Of a stretch of 59,580 nt of DNA, positions 18,161 to 27,405 are shown piece by piece. This DNA is from Candidatus Poribacteria bacterium (GTDB lineage Bacteria; Poribacteria; WGA-4E; WGA-3G). Every line of letters starts with the position of its first letter. Positions within the stretch are counted from its first letter, which is position 1. The notes under the pieces are model-generated. The model made no database searches, was not told the DNA's origin, and saw only the letters and a program-made list of their open reading frames with translations. The stretch is taken from assembly GCA_003635255.1 (NCBI GenBank), contig PYJC01000060.1, positions 1 to 59,580 of the forward strand, given 5' to 3'. The position numbers and the translations under genes were made by a program.

Positions 18161-19333
18161 TTGGAAACATCCACATTCGCAACGCGGATGAATCGGTTAG
18201 GAACAGAATCCGCATTTGAGGTGCTTGCCAAAGCCAAACAACTTGAGGCGCAAGGCAAAGACATCATCCACTTAGAAATTGGACAACCTGATTTTCCAAC
18301 ACCGATTAATATTATTGAGGCAGCTTACAAAGCGATGAAGGAAGGGCATACCGGCTATTGTCCATCCGCAGGTGTACCAGCGTTTCGAGAGGTCGTCGCA
18401 GCGCATATAACAGAAACGCGAGGCATTACAATACACCCGGACGAGGTTACGGTAACCCCCGGGGCGAAGCCGATCATCTTCTTCACCATCCTCGCTCTAA
18501 TAGACGACGGCGATGAAGTGATTTATCCTGAACCAGGCTTCCCAGTTTATGAATCCGTTATTGACTTCATCGGCGGAAAGGCAGTGCCGTTACCCCTTCG
18601 AGAGGAGGTTGATTTCCGATTCCGGCTCAGCGATCTCGCAGATGCGATTTCTGACCGGACAAAACTCCTGATTCTTAACTCACCGCAGAATCCGACAGGG
18701 GGCACCCTCACTTCTGAAGACCTTGATGCTATTGCTGAACTCGCACAGAAACACAATTTTTATGTCCTGACAGACGAAGTTTATTCTCGTATCCTCTACG
18801 AGGGCAAACACCACAGCGTTCTCAGCCTCCCCGGTATGAAGGAACGGACAATTCTAATCGAAGGACATTCCAAAACCTACGCAATGACTGGATGGCGATT
18901 GGGTTATGGTATCGCTCCGCAATCAATTGCTGATAAAATTACGCAGCTAACCATCAACTCAAACTCCTGTACGGCTACCTTTACACAACTCGCTGGAATA
19001 GAGGCACTCACAGGCCCCCAAATCTTTGTGACGGAAATGGTCGCAGAATTTCAGAAACGGCGTGATGCAATTGTAGATGGCCTGAATGCCATTGACGGGA
19101 TCAGCTGTATTAAGCCCCTCGGTTCATTTTATGTGTTTCCGAATGTAACACAATTGCCGCTTTCGTGTGAGGCACTTGCCGATTACATCATGGAAGCGGC
19201 AGAAGTCGCACTTTTACCAGGAACTGCTTTCGGTAAGTACGGTGATGGTTACCTACGGCTTTCGTACGCCAATTCGTTAGAAAATATCCAAGAGGCATTG
19301 GACAGAATCGAAACTGCTATTTCAAAATTGTAG
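18161..19333 (+). CDS. Class I/II pyridoxal-phosphate aminotransferase
   Basis: This 390-residue fold-type I enzyme belongs to the aspartate aminotransferase subfamily. IHLEIGQPDFPTP, NSPQNPTGG, TDEVYSRI and the lysine motif SKTYAMTGWRLGYG are all present; the Lys forms the Schiff base with PLP. The ATG-less start is a TTG at 18161 with GGACGGAGG upstream; the first in-frame ATG would remove conserved residues. Amino-acid substrate cannot be told from sequence alone. The next gene is homoserine kinase, consistent with a role in aspartate-family amino acids. Confidence 0.9.
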   Translation: METSTFATRMNRLGTESAFEVLAKAKQLEAQGKDIIHLEIGQPDFPTPINIIEAAYKAMKEGHTGYCPSAGVPAFREVVAAHITETRGITIHPDEVTVTPGAKPIIFFTILALIDDGDEVIYPEPGFPVYESVIDFIGGKAVPLPLREEVDFRFRLSDLADAISDRTKLLILNSPQNPTGGTLTSEDLDAIAELAQKHNFYVLTDEVYSRILYEGKHHSVLSLPGMKERTILIEGHSKTYAMTGWRLGYGIAPQSIADKITQLTINSNSCTATFTQLAGIEALTGPQIFVTEMVAEFQKRRDAIVDGLNAIDGISCIKPLGSFYVFPNVTQLPLSCEALADYIMEAAEVALLPGTAFGKYGDGYLRLSYANSLENIQEALDRIETAISKL

Positions 19334-19345
19334 CGCTTATGAATG

Positions 19346-19362
19346 GTTATCGGTTATCAGTT
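19346..19362. repeat. Short dispersed repeat (GTTATCGGTTATCAGTT)
   Basis: The exact reverse complement of these 17 bases occurs at 34343-34359, and an 11-base part recurs at 19378-19388. All copies are between genes. Confidence 0.55.
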
Positions 19363-19495
19363 TGCCTCGCAGTGAGAGTTATCGGTTAACAACTTGTGTC
19401 GGGAACATTTATTGTTACTGCCACAAGACATCTCTTTAACCGAAGACCGAACCGAAGACTATTCCCACTGACAAGCAATCACGGGAATTTCTTGT

Positions 19496-20425
19496 ATGCC
19501 TCGCATTTTTAACCAAAAAGTTACCGCACGTATTCCAGCAAGTACAACAAACCTCGGACCCGGGTTTGATGTGCTGGGGCTTGCCCTCCAGCTCTACAGC
19601 AAAGTCACGTTGGAAACCATTGAAACCGACACGCAAGTTGTTGTTAGCGGCGTAGACGCGGATAAAATACCGAGTACACCAGAGCATATCGCATTTCAAG
19701 CGGTAGAACTCGTCTTCGACCGAAGTGGCACCAAACGTCCAAAAGGCTTCAAATTGCAGATAGAAAACGGAATACCTGCGATTCGCGGATTGGGTGGTAG
19801 TGGTACGGCGATTCTCGGCGGATTGCTCACGGCAAATGTGCTGTGCAGCTCTCCATTTTCTGACACAGAACTCCTCAACTTTGCAACAGAATTAGAGGGA
19901 CATCCGGACAATGTTGCTGCCTCGTTGTATGGTGGCATCGTTGTATCGGCGCAGGAGAATGCACACGTACATACCATTCGGTTGGAATGTCCACCTGTGC
20001 TTTCGGTGGTGCTTGCAATTCCGGATTTCCCACTATCAACGGAACAAGCCCGCGGGGTACTGCCCACATCAGTAGGTTTCTCGGATGCAATATATAATAC
20101 GAGTCGAAGTACTCTATTAATTGCAAGTATTGCCACTGGTCAATTCGAGATGTTGCGCGTCGCTATGAAAGATAGGTTGCATCAGCCATACCGCACTTCG
20201 CTGATTCCAGGATTTGACGATGTCGCAAAAGCCGCTACCACTGCTGGCGCACTCAGTGTCGCTTTGAGTGGTGCGGGACCGACGGTCGCAGCTTACTGCT
20301 TAGATCATACAGATCAGGTGGCTGAACAGATGCAGGCTGCCTTCAAAAAACATCAAATTGTGTCTGATATTAAAATTCTCAAGCCGGATGCCGACGGCGC
20401 GAGCGTTCACATTGAGAATACCTGA
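19496..20425 (+). CDS. thrB: Homoserine kinase (GHMP family)
   Basis: The 309-residue GHMP kinase phosphorylates homoserine in threonine synthesis. It begins with TARIPASTTNLGPGFDVLGLAL, the ThrB N-terminal signature. The ATP-binding glycine loop is IRGLGGSGTAILGGL, where most homologues have RGLGSSAAA. EGHPDNVAASLYGG and the C-terminal ALSGAGPTVAAY block are also typical. Length is normal. The ribosome binding site before the ATG is weak. Confidence 0.92.
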   Translation: MPRIFNQKVTARIPASTTNLGPGFDVLGLALQLYSKVTLETIETDTQVVVSGVDADKIPSTPEHIAFQAVELVFDRSGTKRPKGFKLQIENGIPAIRGLGGSGTAILGGLLTANVLCSSPFSDTELLNFATELEGHPDNVAASLYGGIVVSAQENAHVHTIRLECPPVLSVVLAIPDFPLSTEQARGVLPTSVGFSDAIYNTSRSTLLIASIATGQFEMLRVAMKDRLHQPYRTSLIPGFDDVAKAATTAGALSVALSGAGPTVAAYCLDHTDQVAEQMQAAFKKHQIVSDIKILKPDADGASVHIENT

Positions 20426-20544
20426 CAATCAACAATAGGACTTATACATTTTATCAAATACCTCTTGTAGGCGGGCGGAAATCCGCAGAAATACCGTTTT
20501 TGCTTGGGGTTTTTGTTACTGAACACTAAAAAACCGATAAAAAG

Positions 20545-23412
20545 ATGGCAAATTTTCATACAGAAAACATTGCATCAATACTGAACAAATTCGACTCTAA
20601 TATGGACCAAGGGTTGAGCGCGGAGGCTTTTGAGAAAGCAAGAGCGCGGTACGGTAAGAATGAGTTTGGTTCAGCAAAAAACGCCTTTCCGATTAAGGTA
20701 TTTCTGGAGCCACTGCTGACCTGGCGCATTATCGTTTTAGCACTCACGACGGTCATCTTGGTTGTCTCTTTTTTTAATGGTGCAAGCAGCATTAGCCTTC
20801 ATACAGCAGGTATTGTCGGAGCCGTTTTGGGGATTCATATCGTTTATGCCTGCACAACGGAGTATCGTATTCGCGATCGTGATATGAGCATCAACAGACG
20901 CATGGTGCATAGTATCAAGGTCATTCGACAAGGGAAACTTGAAAAATGTGCGCCGGAAGACATTGTACCCGGCGATTTACTCTCGTTCACAGCAGGAGAC
21001 TACGTGCCTGCTGATGCCAGAATTATTGAATCGGAAGGGCTTACGATTGATGAATCTGTGCTCTTTGGAACGGAGGGACCTGTAGAAAAAACAAGCATGG
21101 ATATTCCAGACCCTGCTTTACCTCCAGAAAAACAGAAAAATATGGCGTTCGGTGGGACATACGTTATAGCCGGACATGGCATCGCAATTGTTGTAAAGAC
21201 AGGAAAACAGATAGAAATATGGAAACAGCGTCAAGATGCACGTCCGATGCCGATAGCGAATACCTTCGCTGAAAACGAGATAAGGGACTTACAGACGATT
21301 ATAAAGATAACGGGTATGATCGTCGCGGCTGTAGCCGTAGCAATCTCGTGGTGGTTTGAATACCAGAATCAGGTTACCGATTGGCAGTCCTTAATCCACC
21401 TGGGGATGCTCTTCGCTGTTGCTGCCGCACCACACGATGTGATTAGATTGCTCCGATTGTCATTTTCTAAACATGCCCAAAAATTGATGGAAAAAGGGGT
21501 TACATTACGTAATTCACGCAGTCTTGAGAAACTGAGTCGTATCACGACCTTTTGCGCAAATGAGGATGGGCTTGCGACTACACGGGCATTAACGATCTCT
21601 AACCTTTTCGTTGATGAACAACTCGTCGATGGTAATACGTGGCAAACATGGTTGGATACCCTGAAGGAGCTTACGCCTACAGAACGACAAAAAGCCGTTG
21701 AAGCGCTATCGCCTGGTGGAAAAATTCCGAAAGGCGCTCCGCATTTGATATTTACTGCGGGGCTCGGCACCTCTGGTGGTCAAGGTATAGGTGAGACGGT
21801 TACTTCCAATATCGAAACAACTTCAGAAGCCGCAGGCAGCGAGGTAATGCCTTCACTCCAAGTTACCATCCAAAAGAATATGGAAAGCCTCGGCTATGAA
21901 CTCGATAGTGTCAAAACTAAACTCCCTTTGGTGGATGCATATCCTTCGACGCGGACCTACGGATACCAGATGCAGGTGTTTGAGTCGGCACCCGAAGACT
22001 ATCTCAACATCATTTTTGGAGACGCTCGAATCATACTTAATACCTGCGATTCAGTACTCATTAACGGAGAAATTAGCCCGCTGCTTGACGACAAACACGA
22101 AATGTACCATGAAATCATAGACTATCTGCTCAATACCAAAGCTCAAGTCTATGGCGTTGCATTTCACTCCTCTGATGTTATTCTGAAGCCACAGGAGATG
22201 GAAAATAATCCCATCTTTTTAGGGTTTATGGCTTTCTCTGTCAGCAATGACGAAGAGACGAAGACAATTTTGAAATCCAGTCTTGACACGGGTCTTAAAA
22301 TTATCCTCATCTCCGAGAGCAAAGAGCAAGAAACTGTTGATATGGCAAAAGATCTCGGTCTTATTCACAACCGAAAAGCAGTGGCATCAAGAGAAGAACT
22401 CGAAGCAGTCCAGCGTGAAGAAATTGACAATGAGACAGCGAAATGGCTCGCTTATTCGCAGCCGACTTGGGAACAGCGTCGGAATATTGTACTGAGTCTG
22501 AAACGTCAAGGACATGCCGTAGGGTTTTTGGGGCAAAATAGAACTGACCTACGCGCGATGACTGTTTCGGATATCACCCTTGCGAACAGCACGCATGCAT
22601 CACACGTCGTGCAAGCTGCTGCCGATGGGCTGATTAGCAATAAAGGTTTCCAAGCGGTAAGGGATGCGCTGCTTCATGCCCGCGAGGCATACCATAATGC
22701 AGCCGGTTTTCTCCGTTGGAATTTCTCCTGTACACTCTCACTACTTCTCACCCTCACCATCGGGACAGTGCTACACTATCTTTATAAAATGCCGATGCCG
22801 TTAACATTAACGCAGATAATTTGGGTGCAATTTCTCTCAACCTTACTCCCATCATTCGGTATAGGCGTAGAACACATATTCGCTGATGAAAAGCACCATC
22901 GACCGACCCTCTTTTCAAGGGCGCGCTTTTTCTCTAAAATGACAGGCGTAGACATTATTTGCCGTTCCGTGACCATCAGTCTAATGACAACCATTCCGTT
23001 CTTCTTTATGCTGTGGCGTTCCCCTGCTTTGTCAGATACACTCGGCGTTTCGACCCTAATGAGAGAGGTGTTTTCAAGCGGAGATGTTGGAACTCTAAAT
23101 TCCCTCGATATCGCGATCGCACGCACAGTCGTATGTACGACACTCATCTTCACACAACTATCTACGTGCTGGCAAACGCTACGCTATCCATGGGAATCAC
23201 TCTTTCAAAGAATGTTTGCGAACTCTCGGTTTATCATTATCTCCATCATCGTTATCGCACTCCACTTGACAACGCTCTATGTTGAACCTGTCGCGCAATC
23301 GTTAGGAATGGCACCCCTTAAATGGGAATGGCAATGGACGCTCCTGTTTAGTTTGACCTTATTCCTACTACCACTAAATCTGGCAATCAGCTCGCATCCA
23401 GACGATGATTAA
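20545..23412 (+). CDS. Catalytically degenerate P-type ATPase-like membrane protein
   Basis: This 955-residue protein has the full P2-type cation ATPase layout: N-terminal domain (GLSAEAFEKARARYGKNEF), actuator domain (EDIVPGDLLSFTAGDYVPAD), helices around residue 290, a large cytoplasmic region and a C-terminal membrane block (LTLTQIIWVQFLSTLLPSFG). Every catalytic motif is changed: TGES reads FGTE (174-177), PEGLP reads PHDVI, DKTGT reads NEDGL with Asn339 in place of the phosphorylated Asp, TGD reads SES, and GDGVND reads GQNRTD. The frame is intact. It cannot work as a normal pump; a regulatory or binding role is inference. Confidence 0.85.
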   Translation: MANFHTENIASILNKFDSNMDQGLSAEAFEKARARYGKNEFGSAKNAFPIKVFLEPLLTWRIIVLALTTVILVVSFFNGASSISLHTAGIVGAVLGIHIVYACTTEYRIRDRDMSINRRMVHSIKVIRQGKLEKCAPEDIVPGDLLSFTAGDYVPADARIIESEGLTIDESVLFGTEGPVEKTSMDIPDPALPPEKQKNMAFGGTYVIAGHGIAIVVKTGKQIEIWKQRQDARPMPIANTFAENEIRDLQTIIKITGMIVAAVAVAISWWFEYQNQVTDWQSLIHLGMLFAVAAAPHDVIRLLRLSFSKHAQKLMEKGVTLRNSRSLEKLSRITTFCANEDGLATTRALTISNLFVDEQLVDGNTWQTWLDTLKELTPTERQKAVEALSPGGKIPKGAPHLIFTAGLGTSGGQGIGETVTSNIETTSEAAGSEVMPSLQVTIQKNMESLGYELDSVKTKLPLVDAYPSTRTYGYQMQVFESAPEDYLNIIFGDARIILNTCDSVLINGEISPLLDDKHEMYHEIIDYLLNTKAQVYGVAFHSSDVILKPQEMENNPIFLGFMAFSVSNDEETKTILKSSLDTGLKIILISESKEQETVDMAKDLGLIHNRKAVASREELEAVQREEIDNETAKWLAYSQPTWEQRRNIVLSLKRQGHAVGFLGQNRTDLRAMTVSDITLANSTHASHVVQAAADGLISNKGFQAVRDALLHAREAYHNAAGFLRWNFSCTLSLLLTLTIGTVLHYLYKMPMPLTLTQIIWVQFLSTLLPSFGIGVEHIFADEKHHRPTLFSRARFFSKMTGVDIICRSVTISLMTTIPFFFMLWRSPALSDTLGVSTLMREVFSSGDVGTLNSLDIAIARTVVCTTLIFTQLSTCWQTLRYPWESLFQRMFANSRFIIISIIVIALHLTTLYVEPVAQSLGMAPLKWEWQWTLLFSLTLFLLPLNLAISSHPDDD

Positions 23413-23429
23413 GATAGGATATTAGACGA

Positions 23430-25409
23430 TTACACCCAAAATCCATAGGTAGGAATTCCAGCGATAATCCCGAAGATTGTCCAGAGACTCCCGATCGTAA
23501 ATTCCCCCAAGATTAGCCCTAAAAAGAAGGGGGCTACCTTCCGATGCCGCACAACACCACCATATTGGAGAATTAGCCACTTGATTAACCAACTCATGAA
23601 AAGGCAGCTCCACGTGACATGCATGCCCCAACTCGTAGAGATCGCAAAGCCCGCGGGATGAAAGGGCCACCACACAAATCGCATCCGAAAGAACATCAAC
23701 ACTGTCGTCAGTAGGAAACCGATACCCATAAACCCACTTTCAGCAATAAGTGTCTCTTGTGGGGCTTGTAACCATCCTGCAAGGCGGCGATACGGCTCTA
23801 TGCCAAAAGCACTCAAAGAGGGCCAATAGGCACGCACCTCCATCCCCAATCGGTAACCTCGATCAATTAATGCCCAAAACCCTGCCAATGAGCCTAAAAC
23901 GGTCGCCAGCGTTAAGGCAAAGATAATGCGATGCATCGTCATGTTCGTTCGTTCCATGATTTTAAAGCCTTCCAACTGATGCGGCATAGGATGACTCCGA
24001 TGTGCACGGTTAATAAACCAAAACATGGAGAACATGATGAGGTTGTCTCTTCCCAATCGGCGTGTACCAACAGCCCGTGTCAAAATCTCGTCGGGACCAG
24101 AATAGTGTAGATCATGTACAGGTGTACCAAGTTCAGCACGCATCCGAGTTATAGCGATCGAAATCATATAATAGATAACAAAGAACGCGAACATCACCCA
24201 AAGCCCGGCACCGCCATAGTAGCAGAAAAGTACAAGGAATACCATTACAACAATAAGACCGATCATCGCCCCGCGATAGGACATCGCTTCCTGTGTTTCG
24301 CGCCCCGAAGCACTGACGACGGTATTGTCCTGTCGGGTACTGATCCCTATAACGGTTTTGGCAACGTGCAATAGATGTCGGCGACTCGCCCAAATTGCCA
24401 AAACGCACAGCGCGAGGTAACCCCCAGCCGCTTGCTCGTTCATGTATGGAAAGCGAGGTAGGGTGCGTAGACCCAGTGCAGCACCGAGGACACGCATAAA
24501 CCGCCAATACCAGAAGAAAAACCAGCATGAAAACGAAAGGTCTAAGGGAATAAAGAAGCCAAGCCCGATTGCAAATGGATACAGTGAAAATGGAATTCTG
24601 CCCATAGCATTCCACGGGCTCTCCGTAAAGACTTGAAAACTCCGTATACGGGTTCTGAATTCGGGTAAGATTGGAAACAAAAAGTTAATACCATTCCAGA
24701 AGGCGAGCCCGCCAGCAATCCCAAAGCCGACCCACATCAACTTGCTCTGAAACAGCCGAGTCTGTGGGGTCTCTGTCAGCTGGAGCGGGAGTTGAATGAT
24801 TGGGTAACTTAATTTTTCGTGTTCGATCCACTGTTTTCGGACGATTATATTGATGCAAAGCATCCCGAAAATCAACACAGTAATAAAAGCTGTCCACCAA
24901 AGTACAGGCGTTGCCCATCCGAGCAGTGTCTTAGCCGTATAGAGCGGTAATTCACCTTCATAATAACCACTTAAAAGCGATGGATCGCTGACAGTGAGCC
25001 ACTCTGGAAGAAACTGTACGAACAATTGTTGCCACTCGTTTTCTGGGGTCGCAAAGCGGAACGCATGCCCTAACATCGGCACCAAAATCTCAAGCATATC
25101 GTGTCCAGTAATCCCCGAAGCGATGGAGAGCATCAGGTAAACAATCACCAACTCGCTCTGTACCAATGCCAGACTCGGCACAAAACGGCGTAACAATTGG
25201 TTCGCACCGATAACCACGAACAGACTGAAAATTACGTTGAAAAAGAGGGAAATCGTCACAGGGTGCCCGGAATACCGAATAACCTCCATCTCAATAACCC
25301 AATAACAGTTAATCGGTATGAGAACAACGGCAATAAGAATAGATTTGAGTGTGACACCGTGGGCGGGAGTTTGTGATGATGCTAACGATGCGGAAGTTGA
25401 AACTTCCAT
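23430..25409 (-). CDS. DUF6785/DUF6784-type polytopic membrane protein
   Basis: The 659-residue protein has about fourteen hydrophobic segments. The start MEVSTSASLASSQTPAHGVTL leads into helix one, and blocks such as SGITGHDMLEILVPMLGHAF, WIEHEKLSYPI and HDLHYSGPDEILTRAVGTRR match a large membrane protein family from Planctomycetes, Poribacteria and relatives as I remember it. Its function is unknown. It converges with the ATPase-like gene (17 bp apart) and diverges from uppS. Confidence 0.68.
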   Translation of the reverse strand: MEVSTSASLASSQTPAHGVTLKSILIAVVLIPINCYWVIEMEVIRYSGHPVTISLFFNVIFSLFVVIGANQLLRRFVPSLALVQSELVIVYLMLSIASGITGHDMLEILVPMLGHAFRFATPENEWQQLFVQFLPEWLTVSDPSLLSGYYEGELPLYTAKTLLGWATPVLWWTAFITVLIFGMLCINIIVRKQWIEHEKLSYPIIQLPLQLTETPQTRLFQSKLMWVGFGIAGGLAFWNGINFLFPILPEFRTRIRSFQVFTESPWNAMGRIPFSLYPFAIGLGFFIPLDLSFSCWFFFWYWRFMRVLGAALGLRTLPRFPYMNEQAAGGYLALCVLAIWASRRHLLHVAKTVIGISTRQDNTVVSASGRETQEAMSYRGAMIGLIVVMVFLVLFCYYGGAGLWVMFAFFVIYYMISIAITRMRAELGTPVHDLHYSGPDEILTRAVGTRRLGRDNLIMFSMFWFINRAHRSHPMPHQLEGFKIMERTNMTMHRIIFALTLATVLGSLAGFWALIDRGYRLGMEVRAYWPSLSAFGIEPYRRLAGWLQAPQETLIAESGFMGIGFLLTTVLMFFRMRFVWWPFHPAGFAISTSWGMHVTWSCLFMSWLIKWLILQYGGVVRHRKVAPFFLGLILGEFTIGSLWTIFGIIAGIPTYGFWV

Positions 25410-25526
25410 ATAAAATCTGACTCCAATGAACGCGAAATGATTTCTGTCTATTTCGGAGGCGAACCAAGCGGTGAGTGATACTTTTAAATTTACGCCTTAC
25501 AGTGCACCAACAAATATTTTTAGACA

Positions 25527-25555
25527 AATTTATCACAATCCCTACAACATGTCAA
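25527..25555 (-). promoter_or_regulatory. Promoter TTGACA-N17-TAAATT (minus strand)
   Basis: The consensus -35 is at 25550-25555 and the -10 at 25527-25532, read on the minus strand. It would start the DUF6785-type gene with a leader of about 110 nt. Confidence 0.5.
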
Positions 25556-25646
25556 CTCTTTAAAACTTTAATTGGCCAGTAGGTTCAAAGCTGTTAGTCA
25601 ACCAAGACAATCCAAGAAAATAGACTTTATTTTTATAACTTTTTCA

Positions 25647-25655
25647 TGTTATAAT
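25647..25655 (+). promoter_or_regulatory. Extended -10 element TGTTATAAT before uppS
   Basis: A consensus TATAAT at 25650-25655 with a TG one base upstream. There is no good -35 box at 16-18 bp, which is normal for extended -10 promoters. It lies 70 bp before the uppS ATG. Confidence 0.4.
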
Positions 25656-25724
25656 AAAACTTGCTATATGTGCGTGTAAGTTGCTGGCTAATTGCAACTT
25701 GGGAAAACAAATTAGGATGGAAAA

Positions 25725-26528
25725 ATGAAGCCATTCCGTTATATTAAAAGACAAATTGAAAAATTTTTTTATAGGGCTTACCAACGGCGTTTGGAATCCG
25801 AAGCAAACACGTGGAACATACCGCGTCATATCGGCGTAATCCTTGATGGAAACCGCCGTTACGCTAAAGCCAGCGGACTTGACAACGTTATTAAAGGACA
25901 CCACGAAGGGGCGAACAAATTAGAAGAAGTCCTTCATTGGTGCGACGAACTCGGCGTTGAAATTTTCTCGATCTGGATTTTCTCGCTTGACAATTTCAAA
26001 CGTGCAGCGCACGAAGTCGAAGGAATTCTCGGACTCATTGAAGGAAAGATGCGGGAACTCGTCACAATCGAGGGGCTTCATGCCAACCAGATTAAGGTGC
26101 GCGCAATGGGACAAATAGAACTACTACCACCGAGTCTGCAAGAAGCGATTCGGGAGGCGGAAGAAGCGACACGAAATTATGATAAATTTATCTTAAACGT
26201 GGCTGTTGCTTACGGAGGACGAGAAGAAATCATTGAGGCTTTTCGGGGGCATCTAAAAGCCGAAAGTGAAAATGGGAAACCGGTCCACCAAATTGCAGAC
26301 GAACTCACTGTGGATAAAATTACACCCTACCTATACACCTCAGATCTCCCAGACCCCGAACTCATCATTCGTACCAGCGGGGAGGTCCGATTATCAGGAT
26401 TTTTACTCTGGCAGAGTGTCTACTCGGAATTTTATTTTTGCGATACATATTGGCCCTCGTTTCGGAAAATCGACTTTCTCCGTGCCTTACGTGCTTATAG
26501 CCAACGAAAACGACGATTTGGGAAATAA
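25725..26528 (+). CDS. uppS: Isoprenyl transferase (undecaprenyl diphosphate synthase type)
   Basis: The 267-residue cis-prenyltransferase builds the polyprenyl carrier lipid used for cell-wall and surface glycans. IPRHIGVILDGNRRYAK holds the catalytic Asp41; the C-terminal LIIRTSGEVRLSGFLLWQ and YSEFYF blocks bind isopentenyl diphosphate. The usual FSTENxxRP appears as FSLDNFKRAA, and DGNRRYA rather than DGNGRWA is more like archaeal and eukaryotic members, so chain length may differ. The first 30 residues are a basic extension. AGGA lies 9 nt before the ATG. Confidence 0.9.
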   Translation: MKPFRYIKRQIEKFFYRAYQRRLESEANTWNIPRHIGVILDGNRRYAKASGLDNVIKGHHEGANKLEEVLHWCDELGVEIFSIWIFSLDNFKRAAHEVEGILGLIEGKMRELVTIEGLHANQIKVRAMGQIELLPPSLQEAIREAEEATRNYDKFILNVAVAYGGREEIIEAFRGHLKAESENGKPVHQIADELTVDKITPYLYTSDLPDPELIIRTSGEVRLSGFLLWQSVYSEFYFCDTYWPSFRKIDFLRALRAYSQRKRRFGK

Positions 26529-26637
26529 AACAATAGAAGACAATAAACATTCTTCGTAGCACTACGAATCACGACCCTTGAAAATTTATTACATTTTTGT
26601 TTTAATTCCTTAGATATACGGATAAAGGAGTGAACGC

Positions 26638-27405
26638 ATGCGATTTGGGATCTGTACGGGTTTGGAAAATGTGAATCGGCTCGCGGAAGCCGGATATGAT
26701 TATATTGAATTAGGGGTACGCTCGGCGTTAATACCTGAGTCGGACGAAGCCGAATTCCAGAAAATCCGCGAACAGGTGGCGAAAGCCCCTTTAAAACCGG
26801 AGGCCTACGCAGGATTTATTCCCGGTGATCTACGCGTGGTAGGTGACACAGTTGACTTCCCACGTCTATCTCGCTACGTGGAGACTGCCTGTCGTAGAGC
26901 CAATGAAATCGGCGGCGCAGTGATCGTTTATGGGAGTAGCGGTTCTCGAAACATAGAGGAAGGCTATTCGCGGGAACGAGCACTATCACAGATCGCTGAA
27001 TTCCTCGATATGGCAGCAGATCATGCAGAAAATCATAACATGACTATCGTAATTGAACCGATCTGCTTACGAGAAGGGAATATCCTCCGCACCGTCGCAG
27101 ATGGTGTCGCGATGGCAAAACGGGTGAATCGGAAAGGCATCAAGGCATTGGCGGACCTTTATCATATCTGGCAGGAAGAAGAGCCGATGCAAAATATTAT
27201 TGATGCCGCCGAGTGGCTCGCGCATGTCCACATCGCGGAACCCGTTAAACGTTCTTACCCCGGAAACGACGATTTCGACTTTACTGACTTCTTTACCGCA
27301 CTTCAGAAGGCAGGCTACGACGGTCGCGTTTCTTGTGAGTGCAAATTTGACAACTTTGACGATAATATTGAGGTGGCTTTGAAAACGATGAAGGCTTATA
27401 TTTGA
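26638..27405 (+). CDS. Sugar phosphate isomerase/epimerase (xylose isomerase-like TIM barrel)
   Basis: 255 residues of the AP endonuclease 2/xylose isomerase-like superfamily. MRFGICTGLENVNRLAEAGYDYIEL is the first strand and helix; IVIEPICLREGNIL holds the expected metal-binding Glu, ADLYHIWQEE the Asp and His, VHIAEP the next His, and VSCECKF the last Glu. These residues fit a metal-dependent sugar isomerase or epimerase. The substrate is not predictable. GGAG precedes the ATG. The stop overlaps the rsgA start by 4 bp, which suggests coupling. Confidence 0.85.
   Translation: MRFGICTGLENVNRLAEAGYDYIELGVRSALIPESDEAEFQKIREQVAKAPLKPEAYAGFIPGDLRVVGDTVDFPRLSRYVETACRRANEIGGAVIVYGSSGSRNIEEGYSRERALSQIAEFLDMAADHAENHNMTIVIEPICLREGNILRTVADGVAMAKRVNRKGIKALADLYHIWQEEEPMQNIIDAAEWLAHVHIAEPVKRSYPGNDDFDFTDFFTALQKAGYDGRVSCECKFDNFDDNIEVALKTMKAYI

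Larger units (their letters stand above)
25410..25724. other. Divergent promoter region between DUF6785-type gene and uppS
   Basis: No gene is visible in these 315 bp. They hold one promoter candidate for each flanking gene (listed separately) and A/T-rich sequence with no clear repeat. Confidence 0.6.

Noticed and set aside
20545..23412. Sequencing-error explanation for the degenerate ATPase
   Set aside because: All changes are in-frame substitutions at five separate motifs, with no frameshift or stop; single errors cannot explain this.
24133..24615. 160-codon frame within the DUF6785-type gene
   Set aside because: It lies in another frame of a gene with clear membrane topology; its composition is Cys/Arg-rich, as expected for a shadow frame.
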